64,000 nucleotides of DNA from an uncultured Eubacteriales bacterium (lineage in GTDB: Bacteria > Bacillota > Clostridia > Christensenellales > Aristaeellaceae). This document shows positions 24,572-33,343 of this stretch, piece by piece. The notes under the pieces were generated by a model. The model saw only the letters and a program-made list of their open reading frames with translations, was not told where the DNA came from and did no database searches. The stretch is from positions 62,001-126,000 of the forward strand of contig CACYWL010000003.1 of the NCBI GenBank assembly GCA_902778055.1. Reading direction: 5' to 3'. Both the position numbers and the translations under genes were made by a program. The stretch's first letter is position 1. Each line of letters begins with the position of its first letter.

Positions 24572-25523
24572 TTTGATCACGGTCCTTTCTTTCCGCCGGG
24601 GCCTCCGCGCTTCCCCGAAGTATTTCCGAAATCAGATAGCGGGGCCGGCCCTTCAACTCGTTGTAAATCTGGGCGAGATAATACCCGATCAGCCCCAGAC
24701 TCAGCATCAGCACGCTGCCGATCAGCAGAATCAGCAGAATGACGGTGGTAAAGCCCGCCACGGCCGTGCCGGAGAAATACCTCACCAGGGTCTGAACCCC
24801 CAGAACCAGGGCCATGAGCAGCACAACGATGCCGCAGACCGTGATCAGCTGCAGGGGCGCGGAGGAAAAGGAAGTGATGTTCCGTACCGCGTAGCCGGCC
24901 AGGGAGCGGGAGCTCCATTTGGAGGATCCGGCCTCGCGGTCCTGCACGTCGAACTCCACGGAGGTGGTCCGGAAGCCGACCCAGGAGGAGAGCGCGCGGA
25001 AGAAGGCGTTTTTCTCCGGCAGGGAAAGGATGGCGTTGACCGCCTTTCGGTCCATCAGCTTGAAATCGGAGGCCCGGGACATGTCCACCTTCGTGGCGCT
25101 GCTCATCAGCCGATAGAAGGTTCCGGCGGCAAACCGGTGCAGCGCGGATTCCTTCCCCCGGCTGCGCTTGACTCCCTCCACGACCTCATAGCCTTCCTGC
25201 CAGCGGTGAAGCATTTCGACCAGGGTCTCCGGAGGGTGCTGCAGATCGCAGTCCATCACCGCGACGCAGTCTCCCTTCGCCTGGGCCAGGCCGGCCATGA
25301 TGGCGGATTCCTTTCCGAAATTCCGGGAAAAATTGACTCCGACGATCCGGGGATTCTTCGCGGCCAGCGCGGTGATTTTGCCCCAGGTGTTATCCGAGGA
25401 GCCGTCGTTGACAAAGATCAGCTCGAAGTCCATCCCCTCCGCCTGAAGCACCTTCCCGATGTGCTCCGCGGCGCGATCAATATTCTCTTCCTCGTTATAG
25501 GAAGGCAAAACAACTGAAATCAT
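24564..25523 (-). CDS. GT2 glycosyltransferase, GtrB-like
   Basis: A 319-residue polyprenyl-phosphate sugar synthase. The cytoplasmic GT-A domain has LPSYNEEENIDRA, FVNDGSSDNTW and the metal site MDCDLQHPPE, with the SRNFGKESAI segment typical of GtrB/DPMS. Two C-terminal membrane helices (about 230-255 and 265-295) anchor it, ending in the IYNELKGRPRYLI motif. It heads the minus-strand operon 25523-21891, feeding the two GT-C proteins downstream. Confidence 0.92.
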   Translation of the reverse strand: MISVVLPSYNEEENIDRAAEHIGKVLQAEGMDFELIFVNDGSSDNTWGKITALAAKNPRIVGVNFSRNFGKESAIMAGLAQAKGDCVAVMDCDLQHPPETLVEMLHRWQEGYEVVEGVKRSRGKESALHRFAAGTFYRLMSSATKVDMSRASDFKLMDRKAVNAILSLPEKNAFFRALSSWVGFRTTSVEFDVQDREAGSSKWSSRSLAGYAVRNITSFSSAPLQLITVCGIVVLLMALVLGVQTLVRYFSGTAVAGFTTVILLILLIGSVLMLSLGLIGYYLAQIYNELKGRPRYLISEILRGSAEAPAERKDRDQNV

Positions 25524-25579
25524 CCGCTTTCTTCCTCCCGCGCCGCCCCGGGCGCCTGCCCGGATGTCCGGCAGGGATT

Positions 25580-25608
25580 ATTATACGGTCTTCCCGAACT
25601 AAAAACAA
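25580..25608 (-). promoter_or_regulatory. Promoter of the minus operon 25523-21891
   Basis: On the minus strand TTGTTT (25608-25603), 17 bp, TATAAT (25585-25580). Confidence 0.6.
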
Positions 25609-25642
25609 GCGCTTCCGGCCGGAAGGAAAAACTCCCGCAGGC

Positions 25643-25671
25643 TTGACAAGCCCGGCATTATCCGATATCGT
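25643..25671 (+). promoter_or_regulatory. Promoter of the plus operon starting at 25758
   Basis: TTGACA (25643-25648), 17 bp, TATCGT (25666-25671). The -10 is imperfect. It is divergent from the promoter at 25580-25608. Confidence 0.45.
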
Positions 25672-25757
25672 TGGTCGGGGCTCTGTTTTTCCCGGAACAG
25701 AGCGCTCTTGTTTTACGGACTTACCGGGTGGTCTTTCAGAAAGGAGCTCGTGACAGG

Positions 25758-27392
25758 ATGACGCAGACCAGAGACAGGGCCGTTGGCACGCAGACCCGCC
25801 GGATGGGAAGGACCGGACCCGGCTTCCTGGGCCTGGCGCTCGCGGCCCTTTTCATATGCCAGTTCGCGGTGCTGTGCTATTTCAACTTTACGCAGCTGAG
25901 GAATCACATGGGGTACGATTCCTCCTGGAACTTTCTCCGGGCCGCGATGATGTGGAATGAGAAAACCCTGGTTTCCCCCGCGTGGAGCGAGACGACGAAC
26001 CTGCATCTGGACACGCACTGGCCGATCGCGTGCCTGCTTTACGGGCTGACCGGGAACCTGCTGCTTTCCTTCGGAATCGCCAACACGGTGATGGTGATCC
26101 TGCTGCTGTTTCTGGTCTGGAAGATCCTGGACAGGCTGGAGGTTCGGTTCAACGGGAAGATGATCGCCCTGAACCTGGTGGCCTGCCCCTATCTTTCCAC
26201 CGAGTTTTTTGTGTTCAACGACCTGGGGTATTTCAGCAATATTCTCTCGGGAGCTTCCTACTATACGGTCCGGATCCTGGTGCTGCTGTTGATCATCTAT
26301 GAGTTTCTGAAGATCTCCCGGGAGCGCAGAATGGGCGGACTGGTCTGGATCATCTGGCCTCTGTGCCTGCTCTGCGGCTTCTCCAGCGGGGTGTATCTGA
26401 TCGTCGCCGTGCTGATCCCTTTCCTGGTGTACGAGGTGGAGATGGCAGTGATCCGGAACGACTGGAAACAGCTGACCGGAAAGGAAAGCCTTTTTGCCGT
26501 CCTGTGCTGCGCCTTTGTGATCGCGGGCAAGGCGCTGGCCGCCTTCCTGATCCGATTCTCGGCCCTGGACGGCAGCCGGACCTGGACTTCCCTGGAAAAT
26601 CTGTGGACCAATTTCGGCGCGGTGATTCAGGGATATATGAAGCTGCTTCAGGTGCTGCCGGTGTCGGAGGACGACAAGCCGCTGCTGACGGTTTCCGGGC
26701 TTTCCAGGGTCTTTATTCTGGCGGTTTTCGCCCTGCTGGTGATCGCGGTGATTTCCATGATCCGGCGGGTCTGGAAGAACCGGGAGGAAAAAAACGGCGC
26801 CTGCCTTTTCCTGGTCAATTACCTGCTGGTCAGCTTTCTGATTTTCGGCCTGTACAACGCCCGGTACGGCGCGAGCATCTTTGAGGAACGCTATATGATC
26901 GCTTCTTTCTTCGTGACGGTGCTGATCGCGGCGGTGTTTCTGGATGGGCTGGAGGACCGGAGCGTCCTTTCCGTGCTGCTGACCGCAGTCATGGCCGGAT
27001 CGATCCTGATGGTGGATGTCCATTCCGACTACAACTATCTCCGGACGACGAACGACAGCTGGCAGATGGGGGAGATTCAGGCGCTGGCGGAGGAACGGGA
27101 CGCGGGGGTCGTCTATTTCTGGGGCGAGGATCTGGCCGTGATCCGCAGAAGCCTGCGGGCCTGCGACCTGAACCGGATTTACAAGGAAATTCCGGATGAG
27201 GGAGGGTGCTTCTCTCACTGGGGGGACTATACGGTTTACGACGATCAGACGGAATACAGCGGACCGACGCTGCTGGTCTGCGATCCGGAGAAGAAGCTGG
27301 TTCCGGAGAGCGTCCTGGAACAGTATACGCTGGTGAAGGAGCTGGATCGGGTCCGCGTCTACGCCTGCGACAGCAATCCCCCGCTGTTCTGA
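25758..27392 (+). CDS. Multi-pass membrane protein, probable GT-C glycosyltransferase
   Basis: A 544-residue protein with about eleven hydrophobic segments and a C-terminal soluble domain of about 120 residues (from VHSDYNYLRTT on). The first loop contains MGYDSSWNFLRA, an acidic site after TM1 as in GT-C enzymes. The soluble tail, with a WGEDLAV segment, would lie outside the membrane. No named family is recognised. ATG 25758 follows AAGGAG (25741-25746). First gene of the long plus-strand unit running to 42322. Confidence 0.62.
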   Translation: MTQTRDRAVGTQTRRMGRTGPGFLGLALAALFICQFAVLCYFNFTQLRNHMGYDSSWNFLRAAMMWNEKTLVSPAWSETTNLHLDTHWPIACLLYGLTGNLLLSFGIANTVMVILLLFLVWKILDRLEVRFNGKMIALNLVACPYLSTEFFVFNDLGYFSNILSGASYYTVRILVLLLIIYEFLKISRERRMGGLVWIIWPLCLLCGFSSGVYLIVAVLIPFLVYEVEMAVIRNDWKQLTGKESLFAVLCCAFVIAGKALAAFLIRFSALDGSRTWTSLENLWTNFGAVIQGYMKLLQVLPVSEDDKPLLTVSGLSRVFILAVFALLVIAVISMIRRVWKNREEKNGACLFLVNYLLVSFLIFGLYNARYGASIFEERYMIASFFVTVLIAAVFLDGLEDRSVLSVLLTAVMAGSILMVDVHSDYNYLRTTNDSWQMGEIQALAEERDAGVVYFWGEDLAVIRRSLRACDLNRIYKEIPDEGGCFSHWGDYTVYDDQTEYSGPTLLVCDPEKKLVPESVLEQYTLVKELDRVRVYACDSNPPLF

Positions 27393-27510
27393 GGACGCGG
27401 CGGACCCCGCGGCCCGGGGACGCGGGCCAGCCCGGAGCGCCGGCCGGCGGGAGGGGCTTTCCCAGACCTGAGCGACCGCTGAAATTCAGTCAGACAGGAG
27501 AGAGGTATCC

Positions 27511-29067
27511 ATGGCGCAGCAGAAAGAATCCAATCTGATTCTCTCATGGCTCAGGAAAATCAGTCCGCAGGTGCGCGCTGTTTTCCTTGGCGTGATGATA
27601 TTCGGCGTTTTTTCCCAGGGAATGGGACTTTTCAATAAGTTCTCACATCATGATGATGTGGCCATTCTGTTCGACATGGGCACGACCGTTTCCTCCGGAA
27701 GGTGGACGCTGCAGCTGCTTACCTGGCTGGAGGGACTGTTCTACGGCACCGGAAACACCAGCCTGCCGCTGTTCAACGGCACGGTTTCCCTGCTGTGCCT
27801 TGCCGCGGTCGGCGGGCTTCTGGTGGACCTGATGAAAATCCGGAATCAGGTTTACTGCTTCCTGCTGGGCTGCGTGATGGCGGCCTTTCCGGTGGTGACG
27901 GCCCTGTTTGCCTACATGTTTACCAGCCATCCCTATATGATCGGCCTGCTGATGATGACGGTCAGCGCCTGGCTGATCTGCCGGAGCGGCCCCTGGTGGG
28001 TGAAGCTGATCGCGGTGGGCCTCGGCGGGGCCGGCGTCGGGGTCTACCAGGCGTATCTGCCGGTTTTTGTGACGATCATTCTTTTCAGCAACATCCGGGA
28101 CGCCGCGGAGGGGGAAGGATCCCTGCGCCCCCTTTTCCGCCGGATGGCGGTGCATCTGCTCTGCGTTGCCGGGGTGATGCTGGTCTACACGGCGGGAAAC
28201 CGCTTCTTCCTGTACAAGTATCACGTGGAGCTGTCCGCGTATCAGGGGATTGACCAGATGGGAAGGATGTCGGCGCAGGAGCTTCTGCACCGCGTCGGCC
28301 GGGCGTACGGGGAGTTTTTTAACCCGACGCGGCAGGTTTTCAGGGATATGTATCCCGGGACGCTGCACACGCTCTATCTGGGGGTGCTGGCGCTGGAGGG
28401 CCTCCTGACCGTCCGGCTGCTTCTCCGGACGTCCCGGGGAAGCCGGGGAAGGGCGGCGCTGCTGGCGGCGCTTTTCGCGCTGGTTCCGCTGGGAACCAAC
28501 CTGATCTACCTCATGGCCGAGGACATTCACGCCCTGATGGTTTACGGCCAGGTGATGCAGGTCCTCCTCTTCCTGTGGCTGGTCGACCGGCTGGAGCTGA
28601 AGGATGCTCGGCTGAACCGGGCGGCGTCCCTGGCGGCATCGCTGGTGATGGCCGTGACGGCCGTCATGTACGCCAGATATGACAATCAGTGCTATCTGAA
28701 GGACGCGCTGCACCAGCAGGAGGCCATCAGCTACTACACCACGCTGGTTACGCGGATCAAATCCCTTCCGGGATACCGGCCGGACATGGAGGTTTTCTTC
28801 ATGAACGCCGTGGACCCGGAGGACGACCCGACGGTCTATAACATCGATGAGCTCGATTTCATCCGGATTAACCCCTATTGGCACAATTCCATGGAATACC
28901 TGCATTGCCCAACCCGGGAGGCGTTTATCAAGGTATGGTGCGGCGCTGATTTTCCCTGGGGGTGGGATCCGGAGCTGGAGGCGTCGCCGGAGGTTCAGGC
29001 CATGCCCTCCTATCCGGCGGACGGCTCCATTAAGATGATGGACGGCGCGGTGGTTGTAAAGTTCTGA
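27511..29067 (+). CDS. GtrII-type glucosyltransferase-domain protein, paralog 1
   Basis: A 518-residue membrane protein of the Glucos_trans_II (GtrII) kind, which moves a sugar from a polyprenyl phosphate to an external glycan. After TM1 it has the acidic site FNKFSHHDDVAILF (D48, D49), then SSGRW, about ten further membrane segments, the EDIHALMVYGQVMQ block and RYDNQCYLKD. The last 110 residues are soluble and end in PEVQAMPSYPADGS and VVVKF. Four more paralogs occur at 30174, 47314, 51447 and 58630. Start ATG 27511 with AGGAGAGAGG upstream. Its direct partner is the O-acyltransferase gene 16 bp downstream. Confidence 0.85.
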   Translation: MAQQKESNLILSWLRKISPQVRAVFLGVMIFGVFSQGMGLFNKFSHHDDVAILFDMGTTVSSGRWTLQLLTWLEGLFYGTGNTSLPLFNGTVSLLCLAAVGGLLVDLMKIRNQVYCFLLGCVMAAFPVVTALFAYMFTSHPYMIGLLMMTVSAWLICRSGPWWVKLIAVGLGGAGVGVYQAYLPVFVTIILFSNIRDAAEGEGSLRPLFRRMAVHLLCVAGVMLVYTAGNRFFLYKYHVELSAYQGIDQMGRMSAQELLHRVGRAYGEFFNPTRQVFRDMYPGTLHTLYLGVLALEGLLTVRLLLRTSRGSRGRAALLAALFALVPLGTNLIYLMAEDIHALMVYGQVMQVLLFLWLVDRLELKDARLNRAASLAASLVMAVTAVMYARYDNQCYLKDALHQQEAISYYTTLVTRIKSLPGYRPDMEVFFMNAVDPEDDPTVYNIDELDFIRINPYWHNSMEYLHCPTREAFIKVWCGADFPWGWDPELEASPEVQAMPSYPADGSIKMMDGAVVVKF

Positions 29068-29082
29068 CGGAGGACAGCCGGC

Positions 29083-30177
29083 ATGCGATGGAAAGAGAAA
29101 CTGACGAAACCCTTCGACCTTTTTGAGATTTCCAGGGTCAGGCCTTATCTGATGGGAATCGCGACGCTGTGGATCACTTTTTATCATTGCAAGTATCTGA
29201 ACCTGTTCAATTCAGTCTTTCTGACCAAAACCCGCCTGCTGGGTCTCTTTACGCGGATTGAATCGATCGGAAACTGCGGCGTGGATCTCTTCTTCTTCCT
29301 TTCAGGGCTCGGACTCTATTTTTCCTATACGCGGCTGCGGGAGAATCATCCGCATCCGCTCAAGGCTTTTTATCGAAGAAGATACAGGAAAATCCTGCCC
29401 ACGATTCTGATCGTGACGGTGTTGACCTTCGGCATGGTTGAGAAAACGGATCTGGCGAACTGGGCGGGCGGCGTGTTCCTGTACGGCTTTTACTGGCCGA
29501 CCCTGGAGAGAGGAAATTTCTGGTATCTGTCGGCCACGGTGGTGCTGTATCTTTTCTTTCCTCTGATTTACCGGGGGATCCAGGGAAAAAGGGCGTCGGC
29601 CGGGGCCGCTGCGATGATCCTGGCGGTGGTGATGCTGACCCTGGCGGTCCGGGCCTTTGCAAAGGAGTACTATTATACCCACGCGATCCTGATGCTGTGC
29701 AGGATTCCCGTTTTCATTCTGGGGGTGTACACCGGAAGACTGAGCTATGAGCACCGGAAAATCCCCGTGTGGATCCCGCTGCTTGCGGTTCCCGCAAGTG
29801 TGCTGCTGGTGATTCTGATCGCGGATCTTCCGCTGGATCCGGAATGGCGGTTTTATGGGTTCGCGGTGCTGATTCCGTGCCTGACGCTGGCGCACGCCTA
29901 TGTTTTCTCAAAATTCAGGAAACGCGGATTCCTGTCCAGGCTGGTGATGATGATCGGCACGTATTCCATGGAAATCTATCTGATTTTTGAATCGATCTAT
30001 AACCATGGGAACAATCTGATCTTTTCTCCCGACAGCATGGGCCTGGTTTATGCGCTGACCGCCTTTACGGCTACCCTGGTGCTGGCGGTGCTGCTGAGGG
30101 CCGTGGTGGATCGGCTGGTGCGGGTGTATGATACGCAGGGCGATCCTCCCGTGTCCGGGAAAGGAGCAATTCAGTGA
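29083..30177 (+). CDS. Acyltransferase 3 (OafA-like) membrane O-acyltransferase
   Basis: A 364-residue protein with about ten membrane segments. The family's first helix pattern is present, with a His after it (LWITFYHCKYLNLF), followed by GVDLFFFLSGLGLYFSY and RRRYRKILPT, the usual Acyl_transf_3 blocks. These enzymes O-acetylate exported glycans. It sits between GtrII paralogs 1 and 2, overlapping the latter by four bases (GTGA), so it probably modifies the sugar added by one of them. Confidence 0.88.
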   Translation: MRWKEKLTKPFDLFEISRVRPYLMGIATLWITFYHCKYLNLFNSVFLTKTRLLGLFTRIESIGNCGVDLFFFLSGLGLYFSYTRLRENHPHPLKAFYRRRYRKILPTILIVTVLTFGMVEKTDLANWAGGVFLYGFYWPTLERGNFWYLSATVVLYLFFPLIYRGIQGKRASAGAAAMILAVVMLTLAVRAFAKEYYYTHAILMLCRIPVFILGVYTGRLSYEHRKIPVWIPLLAVPASVLLVILIADLPLDPEWRFYGFAVLIPCLTLAHAYVFSKFRKRGFLSRLVMMIGTYSMEIYLIFESIYNHGNNLIFSPDSMGLVYALTAFTATLVLAVLLRAVVDRLVRVYDTQGDPPVSGKGAIQ

Positions 30178-31721
30178 AGAAAGAGCAAACGGCTCACGCG
30201 GTCAGACGCTGGATTCAGCGCCCCGGCGCTCAGGTTTGGACGGCCTTCTGGAGCACGCTGGTTTTCGGCCTGTTCTGCCACGGAATGGGACTGCTGAATA
30301 AGCTGTCCCATCAGGATGATATCGCAAACCTGTTTGGTTTCGGGGCGACCATCACTTCCGGGCGATGGATGCTGCATGTGCTCAGCTGGCTGGAAGGCCT
30401 GTTTTTCGGAACGGGGAACGCCAGCCTCCCGCTGTATAACGGCGCGATCTCCATCCTCTGTGTGGGCGCGTCCTGCGCCCTGCTGGTGGATTTGCTGCGG
30501 ATTCGGAACCGGGTCTACTGCGCGCTGATGGGCAGCCTGATGGTCGCCTTTCCCGTCATGGCGGTTCTGTTTTCCTATATGTTTACCAGTCACCCGTATA
30601 TGATCGGGCTGCTGATGATGACCCTCTGCGGCTGGCTGATCTGCAAGGAGACCCCCTGGTGGCTGAAGGTGGTCGGAGTGGTTCTCGGAAGCGCCTCCGT
30701 GGGCGTATATCAGGCGTTTCTTCCCATGCTTCCGACGATTTTTCTGATCGATGATCTGATGAAGCTGAAGCGGGGGAAGGAGATCGGGAAGATTCTCCGA
30801 AGCATCGGAGTACAGGCGCTGTGTGCCGCGGGCGTGCTTCTGGTCTACTTTGCCGTGAACCGGCTTTTCCTTCATAAATTCGGTCTGGAGCTCAGCTCCT
30901 ACCAGGGAATTGACCAAATGGAATCCATGTCCGTCCGGACGCTTCTGGAAAGGACAGGGAAGGCCTATCGCCTGTTTTTCTTTCCCGGGGAGAATCCCGG
31001 AGCGGATATGTACCCCGGCACCCTGCGCGGGATGTATTATCTTATGCTGGCGGTCAACGGCCTTCTGGCGGGCCGGCGTGTGCTCCGGGCCAGCCGGGAA
31101 AGCCTCCGGAAGGCGGTGCTCCTGGCGGCCCTGTATCTGCTGATCCCCCTGGGATGCAATCTGATCTATGTGATGTCCGAGGAAGTGCATGGGCTGATGG
31201 TCTACGGACAGGTCATGCAGGCGGTCCTGCTGATTGCTCAGCTGGATGAATTTGAAGAACCTTTTGCCAGGGGAAAACAGGCCGTCTCTCTGGCGGCTTC
31301 CCTGATGCTGGCTGTGACCTGTGTGATGTACGCACGCTTTGACAATCAGTGCTATCTGAAGGACACGCTGCAGCAGCAGGCCGCGATGAGCTACTATACC
31401 ACGCTGATTACGCGGATGAAATCCCAGAAGGGGTACCGGCCGGATCTCAGGGTGGCTTTTGTGGGTGACTGGACAGAGCTGGATCCCACGATTTATGATC
31501 TGGAGGAGATGGACTTTATCCGCCTCAATCTGTACGGCCACAGCACGACGGAATACATCCACTACTATAAGGAAGTTTTTATGCGGCGCTGGTGCGGATT
31601 TGAAGCAGACTGGTACTGGGAGGGGAATCCTGAAGCCTGGCCGGAGGTGCAGGCCATGCCGGAATATCCGGCGGACGGATCGATTCAGATTGTCAATGAT
31701 GTACTGGTTGTGAAGTTTTAG
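30174..31721 (+). CDS. GtrII-type glucosyltransferase-domain protein, paralog 2
   Basis: A 515-residue membrane glycosyltransferase, closest by eye to paralog 1 (both share MFTSHPYMIGLLMMT). Acidic site LNKLSHQDDIANLF (D48, D49; Gln replaces the preceding His), TSGRW, EEVHGLMVYGQVMQ and [10 protein letters not shown]. The C-terminal soluble domain ends PEVQAMPEYPADGS and LVVKF, with the conserved WCGF before it. Start GTG 30174 with AAAGGAG (30160-30166). The DHHW/MBOAT O-acetylation pair follows. Confidence 0.85.
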   Translation: MKKEQTAHAVRRWIQRPGAQVWTAFWSTLVFGLFCHGMGLLNKLSHQDDIANLFGFGATITSGRWMLHVLSWLEGLFFGTGNASLPLYNGAISILCVGASCALLVDLLRIRNRVYCALMGSLMVAFPVMAVLFSYMFTSHPYMIGLLMMTLCGWLICKETPWWLKVVGVVLGSASVGVYQAFLPMLPTIFLIDDLMKLKRGKEIGKILRSIGVQALCAAGVLLVYFAVNRLFLHKFGLELSSYQGIDQMESMSVRTLLERTGKAYRLFFFPGENPGADMYPGTLRGMYYLMLAVNGLLAGRRVLRASRESLRKAVLLAALYLLIPLGCNLIYVMSEEVHGLMVYGQVMQAVLLIAQLDEFEEPFARGKQAVSLAASLMLAVTCVMYARFDNQCYLKDTLQQQAAMSYYTTLITRMKSQKGYRPDLRVAFVGDWTELDPTIYDLEEMDFIRLNLYGHSTTEYIHYYKEVFMRRWCGFEADWYWEGNPEAWPEVQAMPEYPADGSIQIVNDVLVVKF

Positions 31722-31741
31722 TGTTCGGCGGCGGAGGAAAC

Positions 31742-33313
31742 ATGCATTTGGGAATCAACGGAAAACGCGCGGTTCGGATGGCCGGGTGCGCCCTGTTCTG
31801 CCTGATGGTCCTCGTGCTGGCTTTCTGGAACAGGAAGCTGATCCTGGAGCCTGTGACGGAATTTCTGCGCGGGAATTATGGCTTTGAGGACATGAAAAAG
31901 GAAGTTCAGGAGAACTATCTGGACGACCGGTTCCGCGGAAAAAATGAACTGATCACCCTGAACGGAGGCTACGCACGCCTGCAGGGGCGCACAAGATACA
32001 ACGGCGTGCAGCTGATGAAAAACGGGATGATCACCTCCTGGACCTCGAAGATGATGGATACCTCGGATTTTGCGGAAAGCATCAGCGGATTCAGCCGTTA
32101 TCTGGATGGCCTGGGCATTCCGTTCCTTTTTGTGATGGAGCCCTTCAAGATTCCCACGGAGGAAAACCTTCTGCCCGCCGGCGTGACGGACAGAACGAAC
32201 GAGATAGCCGATCAGGCGCTGGCCCAGCTGAAGGAAAAAGAGGTGCCCGTGCTGGATCTCCGGGAAGACATGAGCCGAACCGGAGAAATGGTCCGTCAAT
32301 ACTTTTACCGTACGGATCATCACTGGAATGTGGAAGGCAGCTTCTTTGCCTATCAGAAAATCATGGAGGCCATTCAGGAACGTTTTCCCGACACGAAGAT
32401 GACCTATACGGACAGGCACCTGTGGGAGAAAACCGTGGTGCCGAACTTCTGGCTGGGAAGCGATGGACGCCGTGTGGGGCCGCTGTACGCCGGAACGGAT
32501 GCCCTGGATTATTATCTGCCGTCCTTTGAAACGGAGATGTCCAGATACTCCATCGGCGTATGGACCTGCAAGGGGAATTTCCGGGAAGCCAATATGAGGG
32601 AATGGCTGCTGGAGAAGTCGGACTACTTCAAGATGGATACGTACTCGCGCTATCTGGGCGGAGGATACCCTCTGACGCTTCACCGAAACGCGGGGGCCGA
32701 GAATCACAGGAAGATTCTGATTGTGCGGGACAGCTTCGTGCTTCCGGTGGAATGCTTTCTGAGTACGGAGTTCACGGCGGTGGACGTGCTGGATCCCCGC
32801 ATGTACGGAGTGATGAGTGAAACGGATTATATCGCGCTGAATCCTCCGGATCTGGTACTGTTCATGATTTATCCGGAGATATTTCCGAGCATCTATTATC
32901 CGTCCTATTTCCTCGACGAGGGAAAAAACCTGGAGATTCTGGGGGAATCTGATTTCGGAGACATTCAGGTTTCAGGAACCTCCGGAAACGCAGACTATCA
33001 GCTGGCTCCGGCCAGCCTGGAAGGCGGAAAAAGCTACGTGCTGACCATGAAGCAGATCCAGGTGGAGCGAGGAGAGCCGGACGGCGCGAATATCAGGCTG
33101 TACCGGGGGGAAAACCTCGTGGACGAAACGGTTCTGGACATTGATTACGGAAACAGATATGAGCACCGCTGGGGCTTTCAGATCCCGGACAACGCGGAAG
33201 AAGGGGAAAGCTATCAGCTGCGCTTTTATGCCGGCGTGGATGGCGCGACGGAGAATGTGCAGCTGGATTATCAGGGAATCCGGCTCCGGGAGGGTGTGCT
33301 GAAAAAACCTTGA
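31742..33313 (+). CDS. DHHW-family (AlgJ/AlgX-like) glycan O-acetyltransferase partner
   Basis: A 523-residue protein with one N-terminal membrane helix (about 11-28) and an external SGNH-hydrolase-like domain. The family motif D192-H-H-W195 (RTDHHWNVEG) and a Ser nucleophile in VRDSF (S331) form the expected catalytic set. Such proteins take the acetyl group passed by an MBOAT and place it on a polysaccharide. From about residue 400 a beta-rich tail resembles a carbohydrate-binding module. ATG 31742 has GGAGG at 31733-31737; GTG 31721 is a weaker option. The MBOAT partner follows. Confidence 0.82.
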   Translation: MHLGINGKRAVRMAGCALFCLMVLVLAFWNRKLILEPVTEFLRGNYGFEDMKKEVQENYLDDRFRGKNELITLNGGYARLQGRTRYNGVQLMKNGMITSWTSKMMDTSDFAESISGFSRYLDGLGIPFLFVMEPFKIPTEENLLPAGVTDRTNEIADQALAQLKEKEVPVLDLREDMSRTGEMVRQYFYRTDHHWNVEGSFFAYQKIMEAIQERFPDTKMTYTDRHLWEKTVVPNFWLGSDGRRVGPLYAGTDALDYYLPSFETEMSRYSIGVWTCKGNFREANMREWLLEKSDYFKMDTYSRYLGGGYPLTLHRNAGAENHRKILIVRDSFVLPVECFLSTEFTAVDVLDPRMYGVMSETDYIALNPPDLVLFMIYPEIFPSIYYPSYFLDEGKNLEILGESDFGDIQVSGTSGNADYQLAPASLEGGKSYVLTMKQIQVERGEPDGANIRLYRGENLVDETVLDIDYGNRYEHRWGFQIPDNAEEGESYQLRFYAGVDGATENVQLDYQGIRLREGVLKKP

Positions 33314-33343
33314 TGAACAGGGTAGCCAGGGGGACCGTGAAAT

